A program made the position numbers and the translations under genes. Shown piece by piece: positions 24,661-33,537 of a stretch of DNA of 57,201 bases (the first letter of the stretch is position 1; every line of letters starts with the position of its first letter). This DNA is from JAMOAW01 sp039908535. Its GTDB lineage: Bacteria; Pseudomonadota; Magnetococcia; Magnetococcales; JADFZT01. Where the stretch lies: the NCBI GenBank assembly GCA_039908535.1, contig JAMOAW010000021.1, positions 1-57,201 on the forward strand, given 5' to 3'. The notes beneath the pieces were generated by a model. It did not search any database. It saw only the letters and a program-made list of their open reading frames with translations, and was not told the DNA's origin.

Positions 24661-26241
24661 TTGAGATCAAAACCCGTTGCTTTAATCATATTAGATGGGT
24701 GGGGTATGGGTCCCATAACCCCCAGCAATGCCATTTATCACGCCCATACCCCCCATTTTGATCATTGGTGGCAAACCGCTCCCCATGCCCTGGTGGAGAC
24801 TTCTGGGCTGCATGTTGGGCTTCCCCAGGAACAAATGGGCAACTCGGAGGTGGGCCATTTAAATTTGGGAGCAGGTCGCATTGTCTACCAAGATTTAACC
24901 CGAATTCATCTCGCACTGCGCGCTCCCTCTTCTGCTCAAAAAAATCCAGCCTTACTCCAGGCGATACACCAAGCCAAAGCAGCCCAGGGAGCCCTCCACC
25001 TGATGGGACTTTTATCACCAGGAGGGGTGCATTCCCACAGCGACCATTTTTTAGCCATTGTCCGTGCCGCTGCCGAAGAGGGGATGGAACGCATTTTTAT
25101 TCATGCCTTCTTGGATGGTCGAGACACCCCACCCCGTTCGGCTTTGGCATATCTCACGGCGTTTCAAGATGGACTAAAGCACCTAGGAGCGGGTCGCCTA
25201 TCCAGCCTCTGCGGGCGCTATTATGCCATGGATCGGGACAAACGCTGGGAACGAGTTCAAAGGGCCTATGATATGCTGGTATTGGGACGCGAAGCAAAAA
25301 ATGTGCTTACGGCCGATCACTTTCAACAAGCCCTGGAGCAAGCCTATCAGCGCGGCGAAGATGACGAATTTGTCCAACCTACCCTCTTGCTAGACCAAGG
25401 GGAGCCAGTGGGCGTTGTACAAGAGGGGGACGCCATTTTTATGATGAATTTTCGCGCCGACCGCATCCGCCAACTGAGCCACGCCTTTCAGGATCCCCCG
25501 ATATCAGATACCGATTCCATGGCTTTTACCGGCTTTCACCGCACAAAACGCCCCCAAACGTCGGCTTTTGTAACGATGACCCAATATGACAAAACCCTGC
25601 CCAATGTCCTGGTCGCCTTTCCTCCTGAACCTCTGACCAATATTTTGAGTGCGGTATTGTCTGCGCATGGCTTGCGGCAATTGCGTGCAGCTGAGACCGA
25701 AAAATATGCCCATGTCACCTATTTTTTTAACGGCGGCCAAGAGACCCCCTTCGCAGGAGAAAATCGCCTATTAATCCCCTCTTCACAGGTAGCCACCTAT
25801 GATCTTCACCCACAAATGTCTGCCATTGAACTGACGCAAAGGGTGATGGACGCTCTTCATAGCGAAAAACCCGACTTTTTAGTCGTCAACTATGCCAACC
25901 CCGATATGGTCGGACATACGGGTCAATTTTCCGCCACCGTGACCGCCATTGAAACCGTCGATCGCTGCTTGGGTGAATTGGTACATGCTTTGCTAGCCCT
26001 TGGTGGAGAAGTTTTGATCACGGCCGATCACGGCAATGCCGAACAGATGCAAGACCCTCATTCTGGTCAAGCCCACACGGCCCACACCAACAATCCTGCT
26101 CCCCTAATCCACCTGGGCTCCCCTTCACACTTAAAAAATGGTCGCCTGTGCGATATTGCCCCGACACTATTAAAACTATTGGGCATCCCTCAACCCATCG
26201 AAATGACGGGAGAATCTCTTGTTAGCTTCCCGTCTTTTTAA
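24661..26241 (+). CDS. gpmI: 2,3-bisphosphoglycerate-independent phosphoglycerate mutase
   Basis: The 526-residue cytoplasmic enzyme interconverts 3- and 2-phosphoglycerate in glycolysis, using two Mn ions and a Ser nucleophile. LDGWG (11-15) supplies the metal-binding Asp, and Ser62 in MGNSEVGHLNLGAGR is the phosphorylated Ser. HAFLDGRDTPP, MNFRADRIRQ, VNYANPDMVGHTG and ITADHGNAEQM are all family signatures. The start is a TTG with AAGGA 6 bases upstream. The 3' end overlaps the start of the envC-like gene, matching the known gpmI-envC arrangement. Length is typical. Confidence 0.97.
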   Translation: MRSKPVALIILDGWGMGPITPSNAIYHAHTPHFDHWWQTAPHALVETSGLHVGLPQEQMGNSEVGHLNLGAGRIVYQDLTRIHLALRAPSSAQKNPALLQAIHQAKAAQGALHLMGLLSPGGVHSHSDHFLAIVRAAAEEGMERIFIHAFLDGRDTPPRSALAYLTAFQDGLKHLGAGRLSSLCGRYYAMDRDKRWERVQRAYDMLVLGREAKNVLTADHFQQALEQAYQRGEDDEFVQPTLLLDQGEPVGVVQEGDAIFMMNFRADRIRQLSHAFQDPPISDTDSMAFTGFHRTKRPQTSAFVTMTQYDKTLPNVLVAFPPEPLTNILSAVLSAHGLRQLRAAETEKYAHVTYFFNGGQETPFAGENRLLIPSSQVATYDLHPQMSAIELTQRVMDALHSEKPDFLVVNYANPDMVGHTGQFSATVTAIETVDRCLGELVHALLALGGEVLITADHGNAEQMQDPHSGQAHTAHTNNPAPLIHLGSPSHLKNGRLCDIAPTLLKLLGIPQPIEMTGESLVSFPSF

Positions 26242-27325
26242 AATCATCTTGCCAGGGCGATTTTATTTTATCTCTCTTCTGCTCTGTTCTGGTTTCGGCC
26301 TTGCATGGGCAGAGACGACTCCAAACCCACCCACCACGACCCATATCCAGGATAAATCCATTTTAGGCGAGTTGGAAGGATTGGATAAACAAGTCAACGA
26401 AAGCCAAAGCGAGCTGGAACAGATCAAACAGAATATCCAACAACAGCAGGATAACATCGCAGACCTTGAAGCACAAATAGGGAGCAAAAGGGCAGAGATC
26501 AGCATTCAAAAGCATCTTTTAGCCGCCCATATTCGACTGTTATATGGCTTGGGAGATCAAGGCGTTTTAAAAATTATATTTTCTCAAGAGAGTTTAGCCA
26601 ATATTCAACAAGGATTTCTCTACTTTAGCCACTTATTGGAGCACCGCCAGATTCATTTTCAAAAATTTAAAAGCCAGTTGAAGAAACTTCAAGAATTATC
26701 GACGGCCAAACTCCAGCTCCAAGAAAATTTGAAAACCCTAGCCGAAAAGCTGGAAACAGAGCAAACTGTACAAACGGAAAGTCAGGTAACGCGTTCGGAT
26801 CTTGTCACCCAGGTAAAACAAGAAAAGGGGCTGTTGGATCGCAAAGCAGAGGAGTTAAATCTTGCCCAAACAGAGTTAAGCGGTTTTGTGGCCGGGCTTA
26901 GCAAAGAGGTCACCCATAACAACGATCCCGCACCGACCTCTTTTGGCAACATCAACAAAGAGAAAGGCAAACTACCCACCCCTGTGAATGCCCTCGCCAT
27001 CTCCCGCCCCCCAGGACTTTTTTTTAAAACAAAAACTGCCGAAGCGGTTCGGGCCATTTTTCAAGGACAGGTGGTGTATGCCAATTGGTTTAAAGGGTAC
27101 GGTTTACTCCTGATATTAAATCATGGAGATCGTGTATACTCTCTTTATGGTCATAACAGTCGTTTATTGGTGGCCGCTGGAGATTGGGTGGCTAAAGGAA
27201 ATAAAATTGCCGAAACAGGGGATACCGGTTCTATTGATGGTGTAACCGGAGTATATTTTGAAATTCGTTCTAAAGGAAAGTCTGATCCCCCAAACCAATG
27301 GCTAAAAATTTCCAAACGTGGATAA
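26219..27325 (+). CDS. envC: EnvC-like murein hydrolase activator (degenerate LytM/M23)
   Basis: The 368-residue periplasmic protein has a signal peptide (about 1-31, ending LAWA), a long coiled coil (about 45-215, Gln/Glu/Leu-rich) and a C-terminal LytM domain (about 262-360). The LytM metal ligands are incomplete: LYGHNSRLLVAAGDWV is retained, but the usual GxHLHFE reads GVYFEI. It is therefore probably a non-catalytic activator of amidases in septal peptidoglycan splitting, like EnvC. The start is a TTG inside the end of gpmI with GGGAG 6 bases upstream. It is followed by a type A repeat and ctpA. Confidence 0.88.
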   Translation: MLASRLFKIILPGRFYFISLLLCSGFGLAWAETTPNPPTTTHIQDKSILGELEGLDKQVNESQSELEQIKQNIQQQQDNIADLEAQIGSKRAEISIQKHLLAAHIRLLYGLGDQGVLKIIFSQESLANIQQGFLYFSHLLEHRQIHFQKFKSQLKKLQELSTAKLQLQENLKTLAEKLETEQTVQTESQVTRSDLVTQVKQEKGLLDRKAEELNLAQTELSGFVAGLSKEVTHNNDPAPTSFGNINKEKGKLPTPVNALAISRPPGLFFKTKTAEAVRAIFQGQVVYANWFKGYGLLLILNHGDRVYSLYGHNSRLLVAAGDWVAKGNKIAETGDTGSIDGVTGVYFEIRSKGKSDPPNQWLKISKRG

Positions 27326-27329
27326 CTTT

Positions 27330-27468
27330 AATAATAAAAATCAAGACCTTGGGGGGGCCAGAACCGCCCTACCCTTTTTTTTAAGTCTTTAAAAAAAAGA
27401 GGGGGGCTGGGGGATTCATCCCCCAGGGTTTGGCCTTTAATTTTTTTTGCCCGCAGGGCATTATGTTC
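27330..27468 (+). repeat. type A repeat between envC and ctpA
   Basis: It reads AATAAAAATCAAGACCTTGG, a reduced first hairpin, TTTAAAAAAAAGAGGGGGGC, the CTGGGGGATTCATCCCCCAG hairpin and GCCCGCAGGGCATTATGTTC. It separates two co-oriented genes and may uncouple their transcription. Confidence 0.88.
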
Positions 27469-27538
27469 TGATCACATCAAAACCAAAAGATGGGTAAACC
27501 ATTCGACAATAAAGTCTAAAAAAAGGAGTTTTAAAAAA

Positions 27539-28963
27539 ATGAAGTTTTTTTATCGGGGCAGTCGCCCCTATCTGTTTGGAATGATGTTTATCGTCGTGCT
27601 GGCTGTTCTTCACATTGCGACCAAAAATGTTTTGGCTATTGATTCTGTCACTTATGAAAAACTAAGAGTTTTTTCCGAAGTGTACACCTTAATCAAGCAA
27701 AACTATGTCGAAGATATCGAAGAGGAGAAGGTTCTCTATGGGGCCATCAATGGCATGTTAAAAACCTTGGATCCCCACTCTTCCTTTTTGACACCTGAAA
27801 ATTTTAAAGAGATGAAGGTCGACACCCAGGGGGAGTTTGGTGGTCTTGGCATTGAAATCACCAAAGGAGAGCAGTCCATCAAAGTCGTCTCTCCAATTGA
27901 GGATACCCCAGCCTACCAAGCGGGTATGAAAGCGGGTGACCTGATCATCAAAATCGACGGTGAAACCACACAGGATATGGAATTGCTAGACGCCGTCAAA
28001 AAAATGCGCGGGAAGCCCGGGACAAAAGTCACCTTGACCGTATTTCGCAGCGGTGAAAGTAAACCCCTCACCTTTGAAATGGTACGCGCTATCATTAAAA
28101 TTCGCAGCGTCAAATGGCGTATGGAAGAGGGGGGAATCGCTTATATCCGTATTCTCCAATTTAACGAACAGACCACGCCTCTGCTACTAGATGCCATGAA
28201 TGACCTGAAAAAATCGGCAAAAAATGATATGAAAGGAATCGTTCTGGATCTGCGCAACGACCCAGGTGGACTTTTAGACCAAGCGATACAGGTCTCCGAT
28301 GCCTTTTTATCCAAAGGCCGAATTGTGTACACCAAAGGGCGCATTCCTGGCAAAGATATGTCCTTTGATGCCGAAGCGGGCGATATCGCCAATGGCCTCC
28401 CCATTATTATTTTAATCAATGCCGGTTCAGCTTCGGCATCGGAAATCGTCGCTGGAGCCCTACAGGATCATCACCGGGCGGTCATTATGGGGACACAATC
28501 GTTTGGTAAAGGATCGGTGCAGACCATTATTCCCTTGCGTGATGGCTCTGGGCTGCGTTTGACCACGGCTCAATATTACACGCCAAGCGGTCGTTCCATT
28601 CAGGCCAAGGGAATCACCCCAGATATCATTGTGGAAGACCTGACCGTTGGTGAAAAGAAAAAATCCTCTATACACGCCAAAGAAAAAGATTTAAAAGGCC
28701 ATCTGACCAATGGCGATGGAGAGGAAAAATCCACCGATACCAAAAAAACCGTGCCAACCGGGGATAAAATCAAAAAAGATTCCAAACCCACACCAGAACC
28801 AAATGGACAACCTTCTGACGATAATTCAGAGAATAACCCAGAAAAATCCGACGAAGAGGCCGATATCCAACTGCAACGAGCTGTAGACCTCCTGCGTAGC
28901 TATCAAGTATTTAAAACACTTTCGATCCAAGGTAGTGGATCAAATAATGGGCCCAAAGAATAA
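27539..28963 (+). CDS. ctpA: carboxy-terminal processing protease, S41 family
   Basis: The 474-residue exported serine protease trims C-termini of periplasmic proteins. It has an N-terminal signal anchor (about 10-30), a PDZ domain (about 100-180, with GLGIEITKGEQSIKVVSPIE and AGMKAGDLIIKIDG) and the S41 catalytic domain. There NAGSASASEIVAGALQDH (from about 293) carries the Ser and SFGKGSVQT (about 322) the Lys. A Lys/Asp/Pro-rich linker (about 375-445) precedes a last helix. AAAGGAG precedes the ATG. It lies between envC and the yibQ-like gene, as in many alphaproteobacteria. Confidence 0.95.
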   Translation: MKFFYRGSRPYLFGMMFIVVLAVLHIATKNVLAIDSVTYEKLRVFSEVYTLIKQNYVEDIEEEKVLYGAINGMLKTLDPHSSFLTPENFKEMKVDTQGEFGGLGIEITKGEQSIKVVSPIEDTPAYQAGMKAGDLIIKIDGETTQDMELLDAVKKMRGKPGTKVTLTVFRSGESKPLTFEMVRAIIKIRSVKWRMEEGGIAYIRILQFNEQTTPLLLDAMNDLKKSAKNDMKGIVLDLRNDPGGLLDQAIQVSDAFLSKGRIVYTKGRIPGKDMSFDAEAGDIANGLPIIILINAGSASASEIVAGALQDHHRAVIMGTQSFGKGSVQTIIPLRDGSGLRLTTAQYYTPSGRSIQAKGITPDIIVEDLTVGEKKKSSIHAKEKDLKGHLTNGDGEEKSTDTKKTVPTGDKIKKDSKPTPEPNGQPSDDNSENNPEKSDEEADIQLQRAVDLLRSYQVFKTLSIQGSGSNNGPKE

Positions 28964-28989
28964 CTCTAGACCATAAGAACAATAAAAGC

Positions 28990-30582
28990 ATGCTGCCAAC
29001 ACCCCCCAAACGAAATCGATCCTTTTGGAAAGATTTAAGGTTAAAAACGAACAAAACATTTGCCGGTTTGGGGGGGCGCACCCTTCTACTTGGGGTGTTG
29101 CTTTTTTTGGTGGGCTTGCTTCCTGGTCTTTTTATTGGCGATCTGCTCACGGATCTTGGGCTAGATGACCATCCCCAGGAGAGTACAAACCAACCTGTTA
29201 CGATGGCCATTCAACCCTTGCCCACCCCTCCAGATTTAGCCACCTCTATGACCAGCACCACCAAATGGGCGACTAAAAGCGTTGCGCAGTCACCAGAAGA
29301 GGCGATTCCATTTGTACCAGTAGCACCTGAATCGACCCCAACGCATCCTTCGACACTCTCTACCAATATACCGATTCCTCAGAGCGACCAAACCAGCCCG
29401 AACACCACCGTGCCGGTCGAAGAACCCGCCCAGAAAGAGGAAATTTCTGGCTCGGAAAAAACAGTGGCAAAGCCAGACACCCCAACCACGACGCCGATAC
29501 CAACTGAAATAAAAACGCCCCAGACCGATTCGCATCCTCTGCCTCCTCCGAAAGCGAGTCGCCCTGCCCAGCCCAGCAAGCCAGAGCCCCCCCCCAGTGC
29601 GGAAAACAGCTCTGGACTCTTATATGAAGAGCACTTTTCCGCTTCTCCTGACCAAGAAGAAGAGGCGGATTCTTCTCCAACTACTGGAGATTCTTTTGAT
29701 CATAAAGACAAGCGGATTTCACAATTCAAGCCCAACAAGGGGCCCATTCCGATTGTTATAGTGATTGATGATCTTGGCTATAACGGTCCAATTTCCAAGG
29801 GAATTACCGAGTTACCGGTGCAAATCACCTTGGCTGTTTTACCTGCTGGTCAATTTTCACGACAAATTACCAAACTCGGTATTTCGCTTGGCAAAGAGGT
29901 TATTTTGCATCAACCGATGGAGCCGGTTGGCTATCCAAAGATCACTCCTGGTCCACAGGCGTTGTTGAACAATATGTCATCGGAACAAAGAGAGGATGTT
30001 TTACGTAAAAATCTCGCTCAATTTCCCGAAGTCGTCGGTTTAAACAACCACATGGGTTCTCGTCTGACCAACAATGTAGAAGCGATGGACCAAGTGATGG
30101 TCACTTTAAAAAAGAAGGGACTCTATTTTATCGACAGCCGCACCATCCCAAAATCAGTGGCCTTCAATCGCGCCCTGTCGGCCGGGATTCCCGCCTATCA
30201 TCGGGATGTCTTTATCGATAACGTCCATCAAGAAGGGGCCATTTTGCGCCAGTTACAAACCTTAGAAACCTATGCCCGAAAACATAACGGGGCATTGGGG
30301 ATCGGCCACCCCTACCCAGAGACCCTCAACGCGCTTCGGCATTGGCTGCCTGGATTAAAGGAACGTGGCTTTGTCATTCAACCCGCCTCTGTTTTTCTCT
30401 CTGCAAATGGCAAACGTACCAAGGCGACCCCCCCAAAAAAGCAGCCAGCTCAGGTTGCTCCCTCCCTTCCTTTAGGGGCGGTGCCCCCCTCAAAAAATCT
30501 AAAACCAAGCCCGCCACCAAACGACCTCCCCCACACACCTGAGGGAATTCCCACCCTGCCATCCACAGGGACGGATGGATGA
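28990..30582 (+). CDS. divergent polysaccharide deacetylase family protein (YibQ-like)
   Basis: The 530-residue protein has an N-terminal membrane anchor (about 30-55, TLLLGVLLFLVGLLPGLFIG), a Pro/Thr/Ser-rich linker (about 65-245) and a deacetylase-like NodB-fold domain (about 252-465). That domain starts VIVIDDLGYNGPISKGI and contains HQPMEP, NNHMGSRLT and YFIDSRT. A Pro/Lys-rich C-terminal tail follows. Its linkers are much longer than in E. coli YibQ. These proteins pair with EnvC and act in the cell envelope; catalytic activity is unproven. The stop overlaps the next gene by 4 bases (ATGA). Confidence 0.9.
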   Translation: MLPTPPKRNRSFWKDLRLKTNKTFAGLGGRTLLLGVLLFLVGLLPGLFIGDLLTDLGLDDHPQESTNQPVTMAIQPLPTPPDLATSMTSTTKWATKSVAQSPEEAIPFVPVAPESTPTHPSTLSTNIPIPQSDQTSPNTTVPVEEPAQKEEISGSEKTVAKPDTPTTTPIPTEIKTPQTDSHPLPPPKASRPAQPSKPEPPPSAENSSGLLYEEHFSASPDQEEEADSSPTTGDSFDHKDKRISQFKPNKGPIPIVIVIDDLGYNGPISKGITELPVQITLAVLPAGQFSRQITKLGISLGKEVILHQPMEPVGYPKITPGPQALLNNMSSEQREDVLRKNLAQFPEVVGLNNHMGSRLTNNVEAMDQVMVTLKKKGLYFIDSRTIPKSVAFNRALSAGIPAYHRDVFIDNVHQEGAILRQLQTLETYARKHNGALGIGHPYPETLNALRHWLPGLKERGFVIQPASVFLSANGKRTKATPPKKQPAQVAPSLPLGAVPPSKNLKPSPPPNDLPHTPEGIPTLPSTGTDG

Positions 30583-31919
30583 ACACCGCACTGGCTGCCA
30601 CCCTAGAGCAGATGGTGCGGCTATTGGAGGGAAACAAGCCACAAGTTCAGGCCGCCAAGGAGCTGCTCAATGCCCTTCTCGAACCACCCCCTTGTGCCAA
30701 TGAAAAAGAGAGAGCGGCCCAATTAATTGGTCTATTTCTTACCAAAGCCATTCTGCCTAGCCTGGAAAAAGGCTCCCCCCTACAAAGGGAGGTTGAAAAA
30801 TTTTACCAGCAGATTACCCAGCAAACGGATTGGGATGGCGGCATGTTTATCCGTCTTTTACGCCAAATTGCCCCAGGCATCTCTGCGACGGATACCCATC
30901 CGATTGATCCAGATATTTTAAAATCCCTCCCAAATCGCCTAGCAAATGCCCTGCTATTTTTGGCCAAGAGGGATCCGTGGATGACCCAAGCCATTAACGC
31001 TCTCCCGCAGGTAAAACCTGGGGATGCCATTCCCTGGGAAGAGTGGATCGAATTGTTCTTTCAAATCAGCCAAAGGGCCCCCCTGCCACCCGACCCGATC
31101 CGCCAGGAGCGCAACACCCTTAAAAATCTATTGGCCGATCTGGCCAATGATTTTCAAAAGAGACTCCAGGAGCTTGATCGAAAAGATTTTTTTGCCGATT
31201 CAACCAATGGCCGCGCCATAGCGGCTCTGTGCCAATCCAACGGGAGCCATGACCTTGAAGAGTTAAAAAAAATGATACTCTACGAAGCCCGCACCCTCAA
31301 ACGCCACGTCCACAAGCTGCGGGAAAACCTACAAGCTCAGCAAGATAAGCTCTCTGGAGTGCGTGAATGTTTGCGCAAAATGGATGATGATCTTTTGGTG
31401 ATTCGCCAAGGTCAACATCAGGATCCCCTGACCGGTTTGCCCAATCGATTCGCCTTTTCGGCCCATTTTGGCCGACTACTGGAACGCATGGACCATTTAA
31501 ATGAATTTTTTGCCTTGCTATTATTTCGAATTGAGGGCTTACCAGAATTAATTGAGGCGGTGGGTCGAGACAAGGAAAGCCAATATATTCTAGGTCTGAT
31601 GGATCGACTGAAGCTTTTATTACGCCCAGAAGATTTTTTGGCACGTTTAAACCAAGAGAGTTTTATTATTCTATTTCCAAAAATCGATCAGATGCCAATG
31701 GTGCTGCACATGGCCAACAAAATCTCGGCACGCCTAGCCATGACCCGATTGCCACCCATGCAAAAGATAAATAATGAAGTATTACGCACAAAAATAGGGT
31801 ATGCTGCCTATATTCATCAAACGAACCTATCCGAGGAGGAACTTCTCCACCGACTAAATAAAAAGGCTCAAGAAGCTTTAGATGCAGGGAGTGGAACAGT
31901 GATTGCGGTTGAATTTTAG
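30579..31919 (+). CDS. degenerate GGDEF-domain protein, first of a tandem pair
   Basis: The 446-residue cytoplasmic protein has an uncharacterised helical N-terminal region (about 1-225), a coiled coil (about 230-275) and a GGDEF domain (about 280-446) introduced by DPLTGLPNRFAF. The active-site motif GG(D/E)EF is replaced by NQESF (RLNQESFIILF), so cyclase activity is not expected. It could bind GTP or c-di-GMP, or act as scaffold. It starts inside the yibQ stop codon and is followed 14 bases later by a paralogue of exactly the same length. The context suggests a c-di-GMP-linked function together with the PilZ protein downstream. Confidence 0.85.
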   Translation: MNTALAATLEQMVRLLEGNKPQVQAAKELLNALLEPPPCANEKERAAQLIGLFLTKAILPSLEKGSPLQREVEKFYQQITQQTDWDGGMFIRLLRQIAPGISATDTHPIDPDILKSLPNRLANALLFLAKRDPWMTQAINALPQVKPGDAIPWEEWIELFFQISQRAPLPPDPIRQERNTLKNLLADLANDFQKRLQELDRKDFFADSTNGRAIAALCQSNGSHDLEELKKMILYEARTLKRHVHKLRENLQAQQDKLSGVRECLRKMDDDLLVIRQGQHQDPLTGLPNRFAFSAHFGRLLERMDHLNEFFALLLFRIEGLPELIEAVGRDKESQYILGLMDRLKLLLRPEDFLARLNQESFIILFPKIDQMPMVLHMANKISARLAMTRLPPMQKINNEVLRTKIGYAAYIHQTNLSEEELLHRLNKKAQEALDAGSGTVIAVEF

Positions 31920-31933
31920 GTAAAAAATAAAAC

Positions 31934-33274
31934 ATGGAAACCACATCTGAATCTTTACTCTTTTTACGTACTTTATTGGAATCCTCTCCTCCAGATTCCG
32001 TTCAAGCGGTGCGGGTGATCAAAGATGTGCTGATGCGTGGTCCTTGTAGCGCGGAAATGGATGAGGCCAAGCGGGTAATTGAGTTATTGCTTAGCAAACT
32101 CATCAAACCCGCCTTGGTTGCCGATCGGGTCAAACAAGCCTATATAGATCGCTTACTACGGCAAATACGCACCTCTTTACAATTGGATATGGTCAAAATA
32201 GCCCAGGAGGTAGACCAACTGGGGGCCTGGATGGCAGAACTCAACGACTCCACGCCAACATTCTCTTCCAAACACCCTCCCGCCCATTTCTCAGAACGCT
32301 TATTCACTGTTTTACGTATGGCTGGCGAAGAGGAGGAATGGATTTTAAAGGGGATAGCCAAGTGTGAAGCGATCCAAAGAGAGGGTCAAAAAGAGGGCGG
32401 TTCTCCCTGGCATGAAATTCATACCCTTTTAGGCCGCATCATCACCAAGGGTGAGATAGCCCGCTCCTCCTGGCAGAGAGAACGGGAGGAGGTGCGCAAA
32501 ATGCTCATGGATGTTGCAATAGATTTTCGCACCACCTTGGGAAGCTTCGGGCTTATCGATACTGAAATTACAGGTGTTTTAGAACGTGTTGATCAAAGCG
32601 ACCGCATCACGGAGTTGGAAGAACTCAAAGAGTTGTTGATCCGTGAAGCCCAATCGTTACGACAACAAGCGCGGGAGATGGGACAACAATTGGAAAAAGG
32701 CCATACCTCCCTAGAGGAGATGCGCGGACGTTTGCGCCAAATGGATGAAGCCTTAACCCAAGCCCGTGATGAACAACTCCTGGATCCCTTTACAGGCATT
32801 CCGAACCGTTTTTCTTTTACCGCCCATTTTAAAAAAATTTTGGAACAAGGGGTTCGATTACGCCAGGAACCTTTCTGCTTGGTATTGTTTCATCTAGACA
32901 ACTATCCCGACTTGGTGCAAAATTTTGGTCGTATGGGGGCCAACCGGCTGATTGCAAGTTTAAGCAAACGGATTCGTGAAATTTTAAACGATGACTCCGT
33001 TCTTGCCCGACTAGGGGATTGGGAATTTGTTATTTTAATCCCAAAAATGCAACTCTCAGAGGGGGTAGAGTTGGTTGAAAAAATTCTTGCCATGATCGGC
33101 CATACCCGTTTTAAACTGGCGGGAAAATCTTTGTCTGCCCTGACCAGTTTTGGTCTGCTTCCATTTCGACCAGGGATGACCGAACAAAGCATGTTGTATC
33201 TGGCGGGACAACTGGTGAATGCTGCCAAGCGTGAGGGAAAAAATTGTCTCAAGGTAGGGGGATCGGAACCTTAA
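31934..33274 (+). CDS. degenerate GGDEF-domain protein, second of a tandem pair
   Basis: This 446-residue paralogue has the same layout: an unknown helical N-terminal domain (about 1-225), a coiled coil (about 228-275) and GGDEF (about 280-440) after DPFTGIPNRFSF. The motif reads GDWEF (RLGDWEFVILI), less degraded than its neighbour but still lacking the second Gly and the canonical acidic position. The pair arose by tandem duplication, shown by equal length and shared segments such as the LxREAxxLRxxxxxLxxxLE coil. I infer heteromer formation or complementary regulatory roles. A tandem type A repeat follows. Confidence 0.85.
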   Translation: METTSESLLFLRTLLESSPPDSVQAVRVIKDVLMRGPCSAEMDEAKRVIELLLSKLIKPALVADRVKQAYIDRLLRQIRTSLQLDMVKIAQEVDQLGAWMAELNDSTPTFSSKHPPAHFSERLFTVLRMAGEEEEWILKGIAKCEAIQREGQKEGGSPWHEIHTLLGRIITKGEIARSSWQREREEVRKMLMDVAIDFRTTLGSFGLIDTEITGVLERVDQSDRITELEELKELLIREAQSLRQQAREMGQQLEKGHTSLEEMRGRLRQMDEALTQARDEQLLDPFTGIPNRFSFTAHFKKILEQGVRLRQEPFCLVLFHLDNYPDLVQNFGRMGANRLIASLSKRIREILNDDSVLARLGDWEFVILIPKMQLSEGVELVEKILAMIGHTRFKLAGKSLSALTSFGLLPFRPGMTEQSMLYLAGQLVNAAKREGKNCLKVGGSEP

Positions 33275-33314
33275 CCCACGCAAATTTGCATATATAGAAA
33301 AACGAAGCATCAAG

Positions 33315-33398
33315 AGCTTCGCCCCCCAAGCTTCTTGATGATCAGTTCTTAAAAAAAAGAGGGGGTCTGGGGGATTCATCCCCCAGGGTTTTGATTTT
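33315..33398 (+). repeat. type A repeat, first of a tandem pair
   Basis: A CTTCGCCCCCCAAGCTTCTT remnant is followed by TTAAAAAAAAGAGGGGGTCT and the CTGGGGGATTCATCCCCCAG hairpin. It joins a second copy at about 33399, the same arrangement as at 22583-22776. Confidence 0.8.
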
Positions 33399-33500
33399 TA
33401 TGTATCGGAAAAATAAAAATCAAGACCTTGGGGGGCGGGGAACCTCCCCCCAATCCCCCCACCCTTTTTTTTTTAATTTTTTGCCCGCAGGGCATTATGT
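33399..33500 (+). repeat. type A repeat, second of a tandem pair
   Basis: It starts ATGTATCGGAAAAATAAAAA, has the GGGGGGCGGGGAACCTCCCC hairpin, lacks the middle hairpin, and ends TTTTGCCCGCAGGGCATTATG. It lies in the leader of the gene at 33538. Confidence 0.88.
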
Positions 33501-33537
33501 GATATTCACCCAAAATTTTTATTAGGAAACAACCACC

